Of a stretch of DNA of 6,245 bases, positions 1 through 5,149 are shown piece by piece. This DNA is from an uncultured Bacilli bacterium (GTDB taxonomy: Bacteria; Bacillota_I; Bacilli_A; RF39; UBA660): NCBI GenBank assembly GCA_947627405.1, contig CANQVY010000075.1:1-6245 (forward strand), given 5' to 3'. The notes under the pieces are model-generated. The model did not search any database. It was not told the DNA's origin and saw only the letters and a list, made by a program, of their open reading frames with translations. Every line of letters starts with the position of its first letter. Positions within the stretch are counted from its first letter, which is position 1. A program made the translations under genes and the position numbers.

Positions 1-426
1 GCGAAAACTTTGTTTTCTACGCACTACCATGAATTAACAACTCTTGCCAATGATTTGCCTCATTTAAGAAATGTTCATGTTTCTGCGATTGAAGAGGCTG
101 GAAAAATTACTTTTTTACATAAAGTGAAAAATGGGGCTGTAGATAAAAGTTATGGACTTCATGTTGCTTCTTTAGCGAATCTTCCAAAACAAGTCATCGA
201 GAGAGCAAAAGAAATATTAAACGTTTACGAAAATTCATCTGTGAAAGAACAAACTTTTATGCAAACGAGTCTATTTTCGGCTATGGATGAAGAAGTAGAT
301 CAGGAAAAAAATGAAATTGAAGAAAAAATAAAAGAAATCGATCCATTAACGATTACTCCTATTGAAGCTTTAAATTTATTGAATGAATTAAAACAATTAG
401 AAGAAAAAAAAACTAGCAAGCGCTAG
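1..426 (+). CDS. mutS: DNA mismatch repair protein MutS, C-terminal part (5' end outside window)
   Basis: This is the last 141 codons of MutS, the ATPase that recognises base mismatches and small loops after replication and starts methyl-independent mismatch repair. The frame is open from base 1, so the gene continues to the left. Residues 5-12 of the visible peptide read FSTHYHEL, the conserved MutS ATPase segment holding the H-loop-type histidine just after the Walker B strand. Residues 50-69 (SYGLHVASLANLP..VIERA) are the signature linking the ATPase to the C-terminal helix-turn-helix used in dimerisation. A variable linker follows. It contains QTSLF at residues 88-92, which fits the QxxLF beta-clamp-binding pattern, and then a final helical segment with TPIEALNLLNELK at about 119-131, typical of MutS C-termini. 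The stop codon lies inside a terminator hairpin, so mutL is not cotranscribed directly downstream. The identification is firm. Confidence 0.97.
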   Translation, partial: AKTLFSTHYHELTTLANDLPHLRNVHVSAIEEAGKITFLHKVKNGAVDKSYGLHVASLANLPKQVIERAKEILNVYENSSVKEQTFMQTSLFSAMDEEVDQEKNEIEEKIKEIDPLTITPIEALNLLNELKQLEEKKTSKR

Positions 427-431
427 TTTTT
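408..431. terminator. Bidirectional rho-independent terminator between mutS and the convergent gene
   Basis: AAAAACTAGC (408-417) pairs perfectly over 10 bp with GCTAGTTTTT (422-431) around a 4-nt loop. The stem provides the last codons and stop of mutS and reaches the stop of the minus-strand gene at 430-432. T-rich tracts follow on both strands: TTTTTATATTT on the plus strand, and a run of T residues opposite the A-tract at 404-412 on the minus strand. It should therefore terminate both convergent transcripts. Confidence 0.88.
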
Positions 432-1332
432 ATATTTCTTTATATACATTTTTATCATAAGTATGCTGATTGGTTTTTAAATCAATTAATTCAGAGGTTG
501 TAATCATAAAAAAATTATACTCTAAGATATCTTGCTTATTTGAAGAAACAGGATCATCCCAAGTTAGATCTAAGTGATACCATTTATTGTCTAAATTAAC
601 GGCATTCCATATATGATTATCACTTGCAATTTTAAAACTTTTAATATGTAATTGTTCTAAAAACAATTCCATAGAATCTGCATAACCGCCACATAGACTA
701 TATCCTTCAATTAAATTCCCATAGGCAGTATCTGAATCATAATTTGCAATATTGTTATCACTTCGATCGGTATCATATTTGCTATGATTAATAATGTAAT
801 CATGGATTAATTTAATATTTTCCAATTTATCATTGGTAAATTGGAGACTGTTTATGATTTGCTCTATTTTTGTATTAATTTCTTTAATTTTCGTTTGATT
901 GTATATTTTATTAATCTCTATGGTTACTTTTCCTAAATCATTATATTTTGTTTTAATATCTGAAAAACTATTATAAGGATGTACAAAATTATTAATATTG
1001 GAAAGCGTTGTATTATCATTAGCTAAAGCATCGACTTCGGAAAGACAATCTTCATAATCTTTTGGACAAAAGAAACTAAATTCATTTACACCACTATTTA
1101 AAACCGTATAATAAATATTTAATAAATCTTGATAATTTTGTGGAGCAAAGTTTTTTGTGTTTTTTACAAAAGAAAAATCATATGCCCTGTAATAACTATT
1201 TCTTTTTGGTGGTTCTACCTTTTTGTTGGCATATACAAATTTATCATAATAAAATAACATAATATTTTCTCTATACATATAGCAAATTCCTAAAATAAGA
1301 ACCAAGCAAATAAATACAATAAACTTTTTCAT
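430..1332 (-). CDS. Membrane-anchored transglutaminase-like (papain-fold) protein
   Basis: This is a 300-residue protein with a short basic start (MKK) and one hydrophobic segment at about residues 4-19, so it is probably anchored in the membrane with the rest outside the cell. The C-terminal third is a transglutaminase-like domain. The nucleophile is Cys214 in YSLCGGYAD (211-219), followed by His240 in NHIWNAV (239-245) and Asp255 in WYHLDLTWDDP (251-261). This Cys-His-Asp triad, with the family's spacing, is complete, so the enzyme looks active. Such domains in Bacillota act as cysteine proteases, amidases or cross-linkers, and the substrate cannot be read from sequence. The region at about 40-165 is Asn/Lys/Tyr-rich and I recognise no domain in it. 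The ATG is preceded by AAGGTG (1338-1343) at 5-nt spacing. A near-consensus promoter lies just upstream and an rpsT terminator separates it from rpsT, so it is probably a single-gene transcript. There is no canonical lipobox: the LGIC at residues 14-17 has Ile before Cys. Confidence 0.85.
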   Translation of the reverse strand: MKKFIVFICLVLILGICYMYRENIMLFYYDKFVYANKKVEPPKRNSYYRAYDFSFVKNTKNFAPQNYQDLLNIYYTVLNSGVNEFSFFCPKDYEDCLSEVDALANDNTTLSNINNFVHPYNSFSDIKTKYNDLGKVTIEINKIYNQTKIKEINTKIEQIINSLQFTNDKLENIKLIHDYIINHSKYDTDRSDNNIANYDSDTAYGNLIEGYSLCGGYADSMELFLEQLHIKSFKIASDNHIWNAVNLDNKWYHLDLTWDDPVSSNKQDILEYNFFMITTSELIDLKTNQHTYDKNVYKEI

Positions 1333-1349
1333 AGGATCACCTTAACGAT

Positions 1350-1378
1350 ATTATATCATTTATCCTCTTATCTGTAAA
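1350..1378 (-). promoter_or_regulatory. Sigma-A promoter of the transglutaminase-like gene
   Basis: Read on the minus strand, TTTACA (1378-1373) and TATAAT (1355-1350) are separated by exactly 17 bp. This is one mismatch from the sigma-A consensus. Transcription would start near 1343-1344, at the Shine-Dalgarno AAGGTG, leaving a leader of only about 11-12 nt. The promoter follows the rpsT terminator directly, which supports independent transcription. Confidence 0.75.
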
Positions 1379-1390
1379 TTCAATTCATAA

Positions 1391-1424
1391 AATAAAAGTT
1401 CTAATTTCAATTAGAACTTTTATT
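1391..1424 (-). terminator. rpsT rho-independent terminator
   Basis: AATAAAAGTTCTAA (1391-1404) and TTAGAACTTTTATT (1411-1424) form a perfect 14-bp hairpin around a 6-nt loop. The rpsT stop codon (1420-1422) lies inside it. On the minus strand it is followed by TTATGAATT, and the 3' arm itself ends in TTTTATT, giving the T-rich exit. The symmetric stem could also stop plus-strand transcription, although no plus-strand gene ends here. Confidence 0.85.
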
Positions 1425-1677
1425 CCATGTTATTTGTTTTTTTGGTTAATCTTGATTTTTCTCGAGCTGCTTTGTTTTCTTTTACTAAACCTACTTTTTT
1501 TGCTTTATCAATTCTTTTAATTGCTGTTTTTAAATTTTCTTTCGCAACTTCTTTATTACCAGTTTTTATTGCTTTTTCTACATTTTTAATTGCTGTTTTT
1601 AAACTATATGTAGTATTATTTACTGCTTTTTTTGCATTGCTTTTTACACGCTTTTTTGCACTTTTAATATTTGGCAT
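1420..1677 (-). CDS. rpsT: 30S ribosomal protein S20 (bS20)
   Basis: This 85-residue, very Lys-rich protein has the bS20 pattern: it starts MPNIKSAKKRVKSNAKK, continues through helices with KTAIKNVEKAI (27-37) and KTAIKRIDKAKKVGLVKENKA (50-70), and ends with the R-x-KSRLTKK-type tail. bS20 binds 16S rRNA early in assembly of the small subunit and lies at the bottom of the body of the 30S. The length is normal for the family. The start is fixed by GAGGTG (1683-1688) 5 nt before the ATG. It is divergent from gpr, the same rpsT/gpr neighbourhood as in Bacillus subtilis. The low-complexity Lys coding leaves a long open frame on the opposite strand, which is a shadow. Confidence 0.97.
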   Translation of the reverse strand: MPNIKSAKKRVKSNAKKAVNNTTYSLKTAIKNVEKAIKTGNKEVAKENLKTAIKRIDKAKKVGLVKENKAAREKSRLTKKTNNME

Positions 1678-1705
1678 TTTTTCACCTCGCTTTTAGACAA
1701 ATATA

Positions 1706-1734
1706 ATTCTAACAAATTTTTTCTAAAAAAGCAA
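1706..1734 (-). promoter_or_regulatory. Probable rpsT promoter
   Basis: On the minus strand, TTGCTT (1734-1729) and TAGAAT (1711-1706) are separated by 17 bp. The -10 matches consensus at 5 of 6 positions and the -35 keeps the TTG core. Initiation would fall near 1699, about 21 nt before the rpsT ATG. The spacer is A/T-tract rich. The match is good but the region is very AT-rich, so a chance resemblance is possible. Confidence 0.55.
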
Positions 1735-1766
1735 ATAAAAATGTTATTTTTGGTTATTTTATGAAT

Positions 1767-1772
1767 GGGTGA
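1767..1772 (+). promoter_or_regulatory. Ribosome binding site that fixes the gpr start
   Basis: GGGTGA at 1767-1772 lies 5 nt before the ATG at 1778. The longer open frame would begin at GTG 1769, inside this site, so 1778 is preferred. This choice also places the conserved Asp-Leu autocleavage site at residues 15/16. Confidence 0.75.
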
Positions 1773-1777
1773 AGAGA

Positions 1778-2827
1778 ATGAAGCATGAAATTGACTTAAA
1801 AAATTTTGAAATACGTACGGATTTAATTAATGAAAATTTGGAACGTTTGGAAGATAAAAGTGGGATTTGTATAAAAAATTATATGATGCAAGATATAGAA
1901 GTAGAAGAAGTTTCTATTGATCCGCATGCAAGTAAAAGAACAGGTATTCAAGAAGGACATTATATTTCTTTTTTGTTTGATGATGTTACGGATAAAACGA
2001 ATCGAGGAAATTTAATAAACACATTTGTTGCTGTTTTTAAAAAATTTTTAAAATTAAAAAATTTTGCATTAGATAAATCTTGTTTAATTATTGGTCTTGG
2101 AAATAAAGATTCTACACCAGATTCTTTAGGGCCCAAGGTAATTGATCAAATTTTAGTAACTCGTTATATAAATAGTATAAGTCCTATTGATAAGGGGTAT
2201 CGTATTACTTCAGCTTTTGCGCCAGGAGTGTTTGGCACAAGTGGAATTGAAACTTTTGAAATTGTTCAAAAGCTCACCAACATTGTAAATCCAGATTTCT
2301 TAATTATTATAGATGCATTAAAAGCTATGAATGTGAATCGAGTAAATAAAACGATTCAAATTTCAGATGTAGGGATTGCTCCTGGTTCTGGTATTGGAAA
2401 CAAAAGAAAAGAAATTTCTGAAAAAACAATAGGGGTACCTGTTATAGCTATTGGAGTTCCAACAATTACAGATGCTTCCATTATTGTTAGTGATACCATT
2501 AAATACTTATATAAAAAATTATCATATACGGAAGAAAATATGAATAATCCCATAAATAAGTTTAAAAAAGATACGGATATAAATTATTTAAAACAAGAAA
2601 GTAAAGAATTAACACAAGAAGAAAAAACAAAAATATTAGGGCTTGTGGGTTCTTTAGAAGAAAATGACGTTAGGCAATTGATCTATGAAGTATTAGAGCC
2701 CATTGGTTATAATTTAATGGTGACTGTAAAAGAAATTGATTTTATTATTAAAGAGTTGGTAGATGTAATCAGTAAAGCAATCAATCAGTCTTTGCATGAG
2801 CAAGAAAATATTCAATTTAATTCATGA
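1778..2827 (+). CDS. gpr: Germination protease GPR (peptidase family A25)
   Basis: GPR is the spore endopeptidase that degrades small acid-soluble spore proteins (SASP) during germination. It is made in the forespore as a zymogen and self-processed there. The 349-residue protein keeps the family's landmarks: IRTDL at residues 12-16, where cleavage between Asp15 and Leu16 would remove a 15-residue propeptide as in Bacillus megaterium; GLGNKDSTPDSLGP (106-119); APGVFGTSGIET (148-159); IIIDAL (176-181); a long block with KTIQISDVGIAPGSGIGNKR (191-210); and IGVPTITDA (225-233). Asp115 and Asp179 correspond to the essential Asp127 and Asp193 of the B. megaterium enzyme; I count 64 residues between them here and 66 in the Bacillus sequence. 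The C-terminal GLVGSL...RQLIYEVL.P.GYNLMVT block (288-316) is also typical. The protein is about 20 residues shorter than Bacillus GPR. It is divergent from rpsT and has its own terminator. A forespore (sigma-F/G) promoter is expected from the family, but I could not identify one. Confidence 0.96.
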   Translation: MKHEIDLKNFEIRTDLINENLERLEDKSGICIKNYMMQDIEVEEVSIDPHASKRTGIQEGHYISFLFDDVTDKTNRGNLINTFVAVFKKFLKLKNFALDKSCLIIGLGNKDSTPDSLGPKVIDQILVTRYINSISPIDKGYRITSAFAPGVFGTSGIETFEIVQKLTNIVNPDFLIIIDALKAMNVNRVNKTIQISDVGIAPGSGIGNKRKEISEKTIGVPVIAIGVPTITDASIIVSDTIKYLYKKLSYTEENMNNPINKFKKDTDINYLKQESKELTQEEKTKILGLVGSLEENDVRQLIYEVLEPIGYNLMVTVKEIDFIIKELVDVISKAINQSLHEQENIQFNS

Positions 2828-2860
2828 CAAACTTAAAAGGATAAGTTTGTTTTATTTTTT
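2827..2860 (+). terminator. gpr rho-independent terminator
   Basis: ACAAACTTA (2827-2835) pairs with TAAGTTTGT (2842-2850), a 9-bp stem with a 6-nt loop, followed by TTTATTTTTT (2851-2860). The hairpin begins on the last base of the gpr stop codon. The end of the T-tract provides the first two bases of the TTGACA of the next promoter. Confidence 0.82.
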
Positions 2861-2891
2861 GACAAAATTGGAAATAAGTATTCGATATTCT
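2858..2891 (+). promoter_or_regulatory. Candidate Spo0A-type promoter of spoIIGA-sigE
   Basis: A perfect -35 TTGACA (2859-2864) is followed by TATTCT (2886-2891), a 4/6 match to the -10, at a spacing of 21 bp. GATATT (2884-2889) at 19 bp is an alternative. Two sequences one base from the Spo0A box in its TTCGACA orientation are present: TTTGACA (2858-2864), overlapping the -35, and TTCGATA (2881-2887), overlapping the -10. In B. subtilis the spoIIG promoter is known to use sigma-A plus Spo0A~P with an over-long 22-bp spacing. The likeness is suggestive; the assignment is inference. Confidence 0.5.
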
Positions 2892-2906
2892 AATAATGGT
2901 GGTTTT

Positions 2907-3686
2907 ATGAAAGTATATTTAGATGTAATTTTTATAACAAACTTTTTATTTGATTTTATATTATTATTTTGTCTTTCTATTGTATTAAAAAAGCAATGTA
3001 AAATCATTCGCTTATTTTTTGGAGCCCTGTTTGGCTCTATAACGTTGTTTTCATTATTTATTCCCATGACCAATATGGAATTGTTTTTACTTAAAATAAT
3101 TATGAGTATGGGAATGATTTTAATTGCTTTTAAATATAAAAATAGAAAAACATTTTTAAAAGATTTAATTTATTTATATATTATTTCTATTTTTTGCGGA
3201 GGAAGTATTTATTTCATCTATAATCAAATGGGATATAAACATGAAGGACTTCTTTTCTTAAATAATGGGTTCCATTTAAATTTTATTATTTTAGTCATAT
3301 TCTTTTTCATTGCCATATATATTTATATTAAGCAAAGCAAGGATTTAAAAACAAAGGTATCGCATTATCATCAGGTGGATGTTTATTATAAGGATCAGAT
3401 ATTTTCTTGTAATGGTTTTTTAGATACAGGCAATCGCCTGTATGATCCTTATAAGCATCGGCCGATTTGCTTATTATATAAAAATATAGAGGTGGATAAG
3501 CCTATTTATGTATGTTATAAAACAATTCAAAAAACAGGAATGTTAAAATGTTTTTTAGCACAAAAAATTGTAGTAGATCATAAATATGTTTATGATAAAC
3601 AATTGATTGGATTAAGTAATGAAAAATTTGCTATAGATGGAGTGGACTTTATATTACATAGTGATTTGGAGGGATATAATGATTAG
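2907..3686 (+). CDS. spoIIGA: SpoIIGA, sporulation sigma-E factor-processing aspartic peptidase
   Basis: SpoIIGA is the polytopic septal-membrane protease that removes the pro-sequence of sigma-E in the mother cell, in response to the forespore signal SpoIIR. The protein has 259 residues. The N-terminal half has about five membrane segments (about 4-24, 33-52, 57-76, 87-104 and 124-141), beginning with the family's typical VYLDVIF...NFLFDF. The cytosolic half carries GFLDTGNRLYDP (170-181), in which Asp173 of DTG is the aspartic-protease catalytic residue (Asp183 in B. subtilis). The tail KQLIGLSNEKF...DFILHSDL (231-253) matches the family's conserved end. It is clearly shorter than the B. 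subtilis protein (309), mainly in loops. ATG 2907 follows GGTGG (2898-2902) at 4 nt; the longer open frame starts inside gpr. Its end overlaps sigE by 8 nt. Confidence 0.94.
   Translation: MKVYLDVIFITNFLFDFILLFCLSIVLKKQCKIIRLFFGALFGSITLFSLFIPMTNMELFLLKIIMSMGMILIAFKYKNRKTFLKDLIYLYIISIFCGGSIYFIYNQMGYKHEGLLFLNNGFHLNFIILVIFFFIAIYIYIKQSKDLKTKVSHYHQVDVYYKDQIFSCNGFLDTGNRLYDPYKHRPICLLYKNIEVDKPIYVCYKTIQKTGMLKCFLAQKIVVDHKYVYDKQLIGLSNEKFAIDGVDFILHSDLEGYND
3668..3673 (+). promoter_or_regulatory. Strong ribosome binding site deciding the sigE start
   Basis: GGAGGG lies 5 nt before ATG 3679. The frame is open back to another ATG at 3637, inside spoIIGA, but that one lacks such a site. This choice determines how the pro-sequence is read: a 19-20 residue hydrophobic leader with no extra N-terminal stretch. 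Confidence 0.85.
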
Positions 3687-4368
3687 TCTGATATTATTGG
3701 TAGGTTATTTAATTACAAGTATACCTAGTTTGTTATATGTTGGGGCTACAGATATTTTACCTGAGCCTCTTAGTAAAGAACAAGAAGCTTATTATTTGGC
3801 ACTTGCAAGAGATCATGATGTATATGCCAAAGATAAATTAATTGAACATAATTTACGTTTGGTTGTTTTTTTAGCAAAAAAATATGAAAATACAAAAGTC
3901 GATTTAGAGGATTTGGTTAGTATTGGAACCATTGGATTGATTAAAGGAATTAATACTTTTTCTCCAGAGAAAAATATTAAATTGGCTACTTATGCTTCCA
4001 GATGTATCGATAATGAAATTTTAATGTTTTTAAGAAAAAATAAGAGAAGTCGAAGTGAGGTTAGTTTTGAAGATAGCCTTTCTTATGATAGCGATGGAAA
4101 TGAATTGCATTTAGAAGATGTTTTAGGTACGGATGCGGATATTGTTACTAAGGGAATTGAAGAGGATGATGATAAGAAAATTATGATGGCTGAAATTGAT
4201 CGATTGGATGTTCGCGATAAAGAAATCATGATTCTACGTTATGGATTAAATAATCATAAGGAAATGACACAAAAAGAAGTGGCAGATTTATTAGGAATTT
4301 CCCAATCCTATATTTCTAGAATTGAAAAGAAAGTAATTCGAAGATTAAAAAGTATTGTAAAGACGTGA
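3679..4368 (+). CDS. sigE: RNA polymerase sporulation sigma factor sigma-E (pro-protein)
   Basis: Sigma-E directs early mother-cell transcription during sporulation and is made as an inactive membrane-bound precursor. The 229-residue protein contains region 2 at about 52-122 (LIEHNLRLVV 54-63; EDLVSIGTIGLIKG 77-90; KLATYASRCIDNEILMFLR 101-119) and region 4 at about 175-226, with a helix-turn-helix at MTQKEVADLLGISQSYISRI (196-215). The linker SEVSFEDSL...DGNEL.LEDVLGTD (126-152) is sigma-E-like rather than sigma-K-like. The gene's overlap with spoIIGA settles the assignment. The N-terminus is odd: residues 1-19 are almost entirely hydrophobic (MISLILLVGY then LITSIPSLL). YVGATD (20-25) aligns with YIGGSE, where mature B. 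subtilis sigma-E begins. The leader is thus about 19 residues against 27 in B. subtilis and resembles pro-sigma-K. No sigG follows, unlike in Bacillus. Confidence 0.93.
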   Translation: MISLILLVGYLITSIPSLLYVGATDILPEPLSKEQEAYYLALARDHDVYAKDKLIEHNLRLVVFLAKKYENTKVDLEDLVSIGTIGLIKGINTFSPEKNIKLATYASRCIDNEILMFLRKNKRSRSEVSFEDSLSYDSDGNELHLEDVLGTDADIVTKGIEEDDDKKIMMAEIDRLDVRDKEIMILRYGLNNHKEMTQKEVADLLGISQSYISRIEKKVIRRLKSIVKT

Positions 4369-4401
4369 TGTAAAATCTTGTCTTTTTGTTTACATTTTTT
4401 T
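4368..4401 (+). terminator. Weak candidate terminator after sigE
   Basis: ATGTAAA (4368-4374) can pair with TTTACAT (4389-4395), a 7-bp AT-rich stem with a 14-nt loop, followed by TTTTTT (4396-4401). It starts on the last base of the sigE stop codon. The long loop and low GC make it weaker than the other terminators here. Its 3' arm contains the -35 element of the rsmE promoter, so read-through into rsmE is plausible. Confidence 0.45.
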
Positions 4402-4417
4402 CTCTTTCGTTTACAAT
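4389..4417 (+). promoter_or_regulatory. Probable sigma-A promoter of rsmE
   Basis: TTTACA (4389-4394) and TACAAT (4412-4417) are separated by exactly 17 bp, each one mismatch from consensus. Initiation would fall at about 4424, so the leader is about 10 nt and opens at the Shine-Dalgarno AGGTGG (4424-4429). It lets rsmE be expressed in growing cells independently of the sporulation genes. Confidence 0.65.
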
Positions 4418-4433
4418 AAATTTAGGTGGGAAT

Positions 4434-5144
4434 ATGCAAAGATATTTTGTCAAAGAAATAAACGAGAAAAAAGCCTATTTAAGCAAGGAAGATTCTTATC
4501 ATCTCCAAGTAGTCATGCGTTGTAAAAAAGGAGAAAAATTAGAAATTGTTTGTGAGGATAAATTATATTTAGGAAGGGTTTCTTCTTTAGGAGAATTTGT
4601 ATGTGTTGAAATTGAAAAAGAAGTTAAAACGGACTTTTTATCTTATAAAGTTGCCATAGCACAAGGGCTTATCAAAGATAAAAAAATGGATTTTGTTTTA
4701 CAAAAAGCAACAGAACTGGGTGTTTATGAAATTATTCCATTAATTACAAAAAGAAGCGTCGTAAAACTTGAAGGCAAAGAACAAAAGAAGATTGATCGAT
4801 GGCAAAAGATTGTACAAGAAGCTTCTTGTCAAGCCAAACGTATTGATGTTCCTATTGTTCACTCTATTTTATCTATGGAAGAATTAATTCATCTTGATTA
4901 TGATGTTAAAATCTTATGTTCTGTAAATGAGATGTCAATGAATATCAAAAAAGTCTTGGAGAAGTTAAATAGAAGTGATAGAATATTATTTGTAGTAGGA
5001 GCCGAAGGCGGTTTTGATCCTGCAGAGGAAGAAATGCTAATAGAAAATGGTTTTATTCGTGTTTCACTTGGAAATCATGTATTAAGAACGGAAACCGCAC
5101 CACTTTATCTTTTAAGTGTAGTTTCTTATAATTTTATGAGGTGA
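4434..5144 (+). CDS. rsmE: 16S rRNA (uracil(1498)-N(3))-methyltransferase RsmE
   Basis: RsmE is a SPOUT-class methyltransferase that uses S-adenosylmethionine to methylate N3 of U1498 in 16S rRNA, near the decoding centre, in the assembled 30S subunit. The 236-residue protein has an N-terminal PUA-like domain (about 1-65, opening MQRYFV, with SYHLQVVMRCKKGE at 21-34) and a trefoil-knot catalytic domain. The diagnostic motifs are QGLIKDKKMDFVLQKATELGV (77-97), RW.KIV.EAS.QAKR (122-136), VVGAEGGFDPAEEE (187-200) and SLGNHVLRTETAPL (211-224), the SAM-binding knot. Length is normal for the family. ATG 4434 is chosen because AGGTGG precedes it by 4 nt and because MQRYFV is where family members begin; the frame is open upstream to 4386, in the sigE terminator. 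In Bacillus rsmE belongs to the dnaK-region cluster; here it follows sigE. Confidence 0.95.
   Translation: MQRYFVKEINEKKAYLSKEDSYHLQVVMRCKKGEKLEIVCEDKLYLGRVSSLGEFVCVEIEKEVKTDFLSYKVAIAQGLIKDKKMDFVLQKATELGVYEIIPLITKRSVVKLEGKEQKKIDRWQKIVQEASCQAKRIDVPIVHSILSMEELIHLDYDVKILCSVNEMSMNIKKVLEKLNRSDRILFVVGAEGGFDPAEEEMLIENGFIRVSLGNHVLRTETAPLYLLSVVSYNFMR
5139..5144 (+). promoter_or_regulatory. Ribosome binding site inside the rsmE stop region, fixing the next start
   Basis: AGGTGA is made of the last codon and the stop codon of rsmE and lies 5 nt before ATG 5150. A GTG at 5141 in the same frame falls inside this site and is therefore rejected as the start. The arrangement indicates cotranscription and probable translational coupling with rsmE. 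Confidence 0.8.
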
Positions 5145-5149
5145 GAAAA

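Noticed and set aside
1276..1290. Possible lipobox (LGIC) at the N-terminus of the transglutaminase-like protein
   Set aside because: The residue before Cys is Ile, not Gly, Ala or Ser, so signal peptidase II processing is unlikely. A plain membrane anchor fits better.
1427..1696. 89-codon open frame on the plus strand opposite rpsT
   Set aside because: It is the antisense of a Lys-rich gene: AAA/AAG codons read as TTT/CTT, giving a Phe/Leu-rich pseudo-protein. There is no ribosome binding site, and rpsT is certain.
1679..1707. Plus-strand TTTTCA-17-TATAAT as the gpr promoter
   Set aside because: It matches sigma-A loosely, lies in the rpsT leader, and gpr is normally read by forespore sigma factors. 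The DNA is so AT-rich that TATAAT by chance is likely.
1731..1761. Possible sigma-G-like elements upstream of gpr (GCAAA, and AATGTTA or TATTTTA resembling CATnnTA)
   Set aside because: The spacing is wrong (19 bp for the pair GCAAA/TATTTTA, and no -35 for AATGTTA), and TATTTTA would start transcription at the ribosome binding site. Not reliable enough to annotate.
2356..2553. 65-codon minus-strand frame inside gpr
   Set aside because: It lies wholly within the conserved core of GPR, has no ribosome binding site and shows no recognisable product.
2796..2906. spoIIGA start inside the end of gpr
   Set aside because: It would translate through the gpr terminator. MKVYLDVIF from ATG 2907 is the family's usual N-terminus and has a Shine-Dalgarno.
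2852..3073. 73-codon minus-strand frame opposite the start of spoIIGA
   Set aside because: It is antisense to the hydrophobic N-terminus of SpoIIGA and to its promoter, with no supporting signals.
3637..3678. Upstream in-frame ATG for sigE giving 14 extra residues
   Set aside because: It has no good Shine-Dalgarno, whereas GGAGGG sits 5 nt before ATG 3679. The extra residues would not resemble a known pro-sequence.
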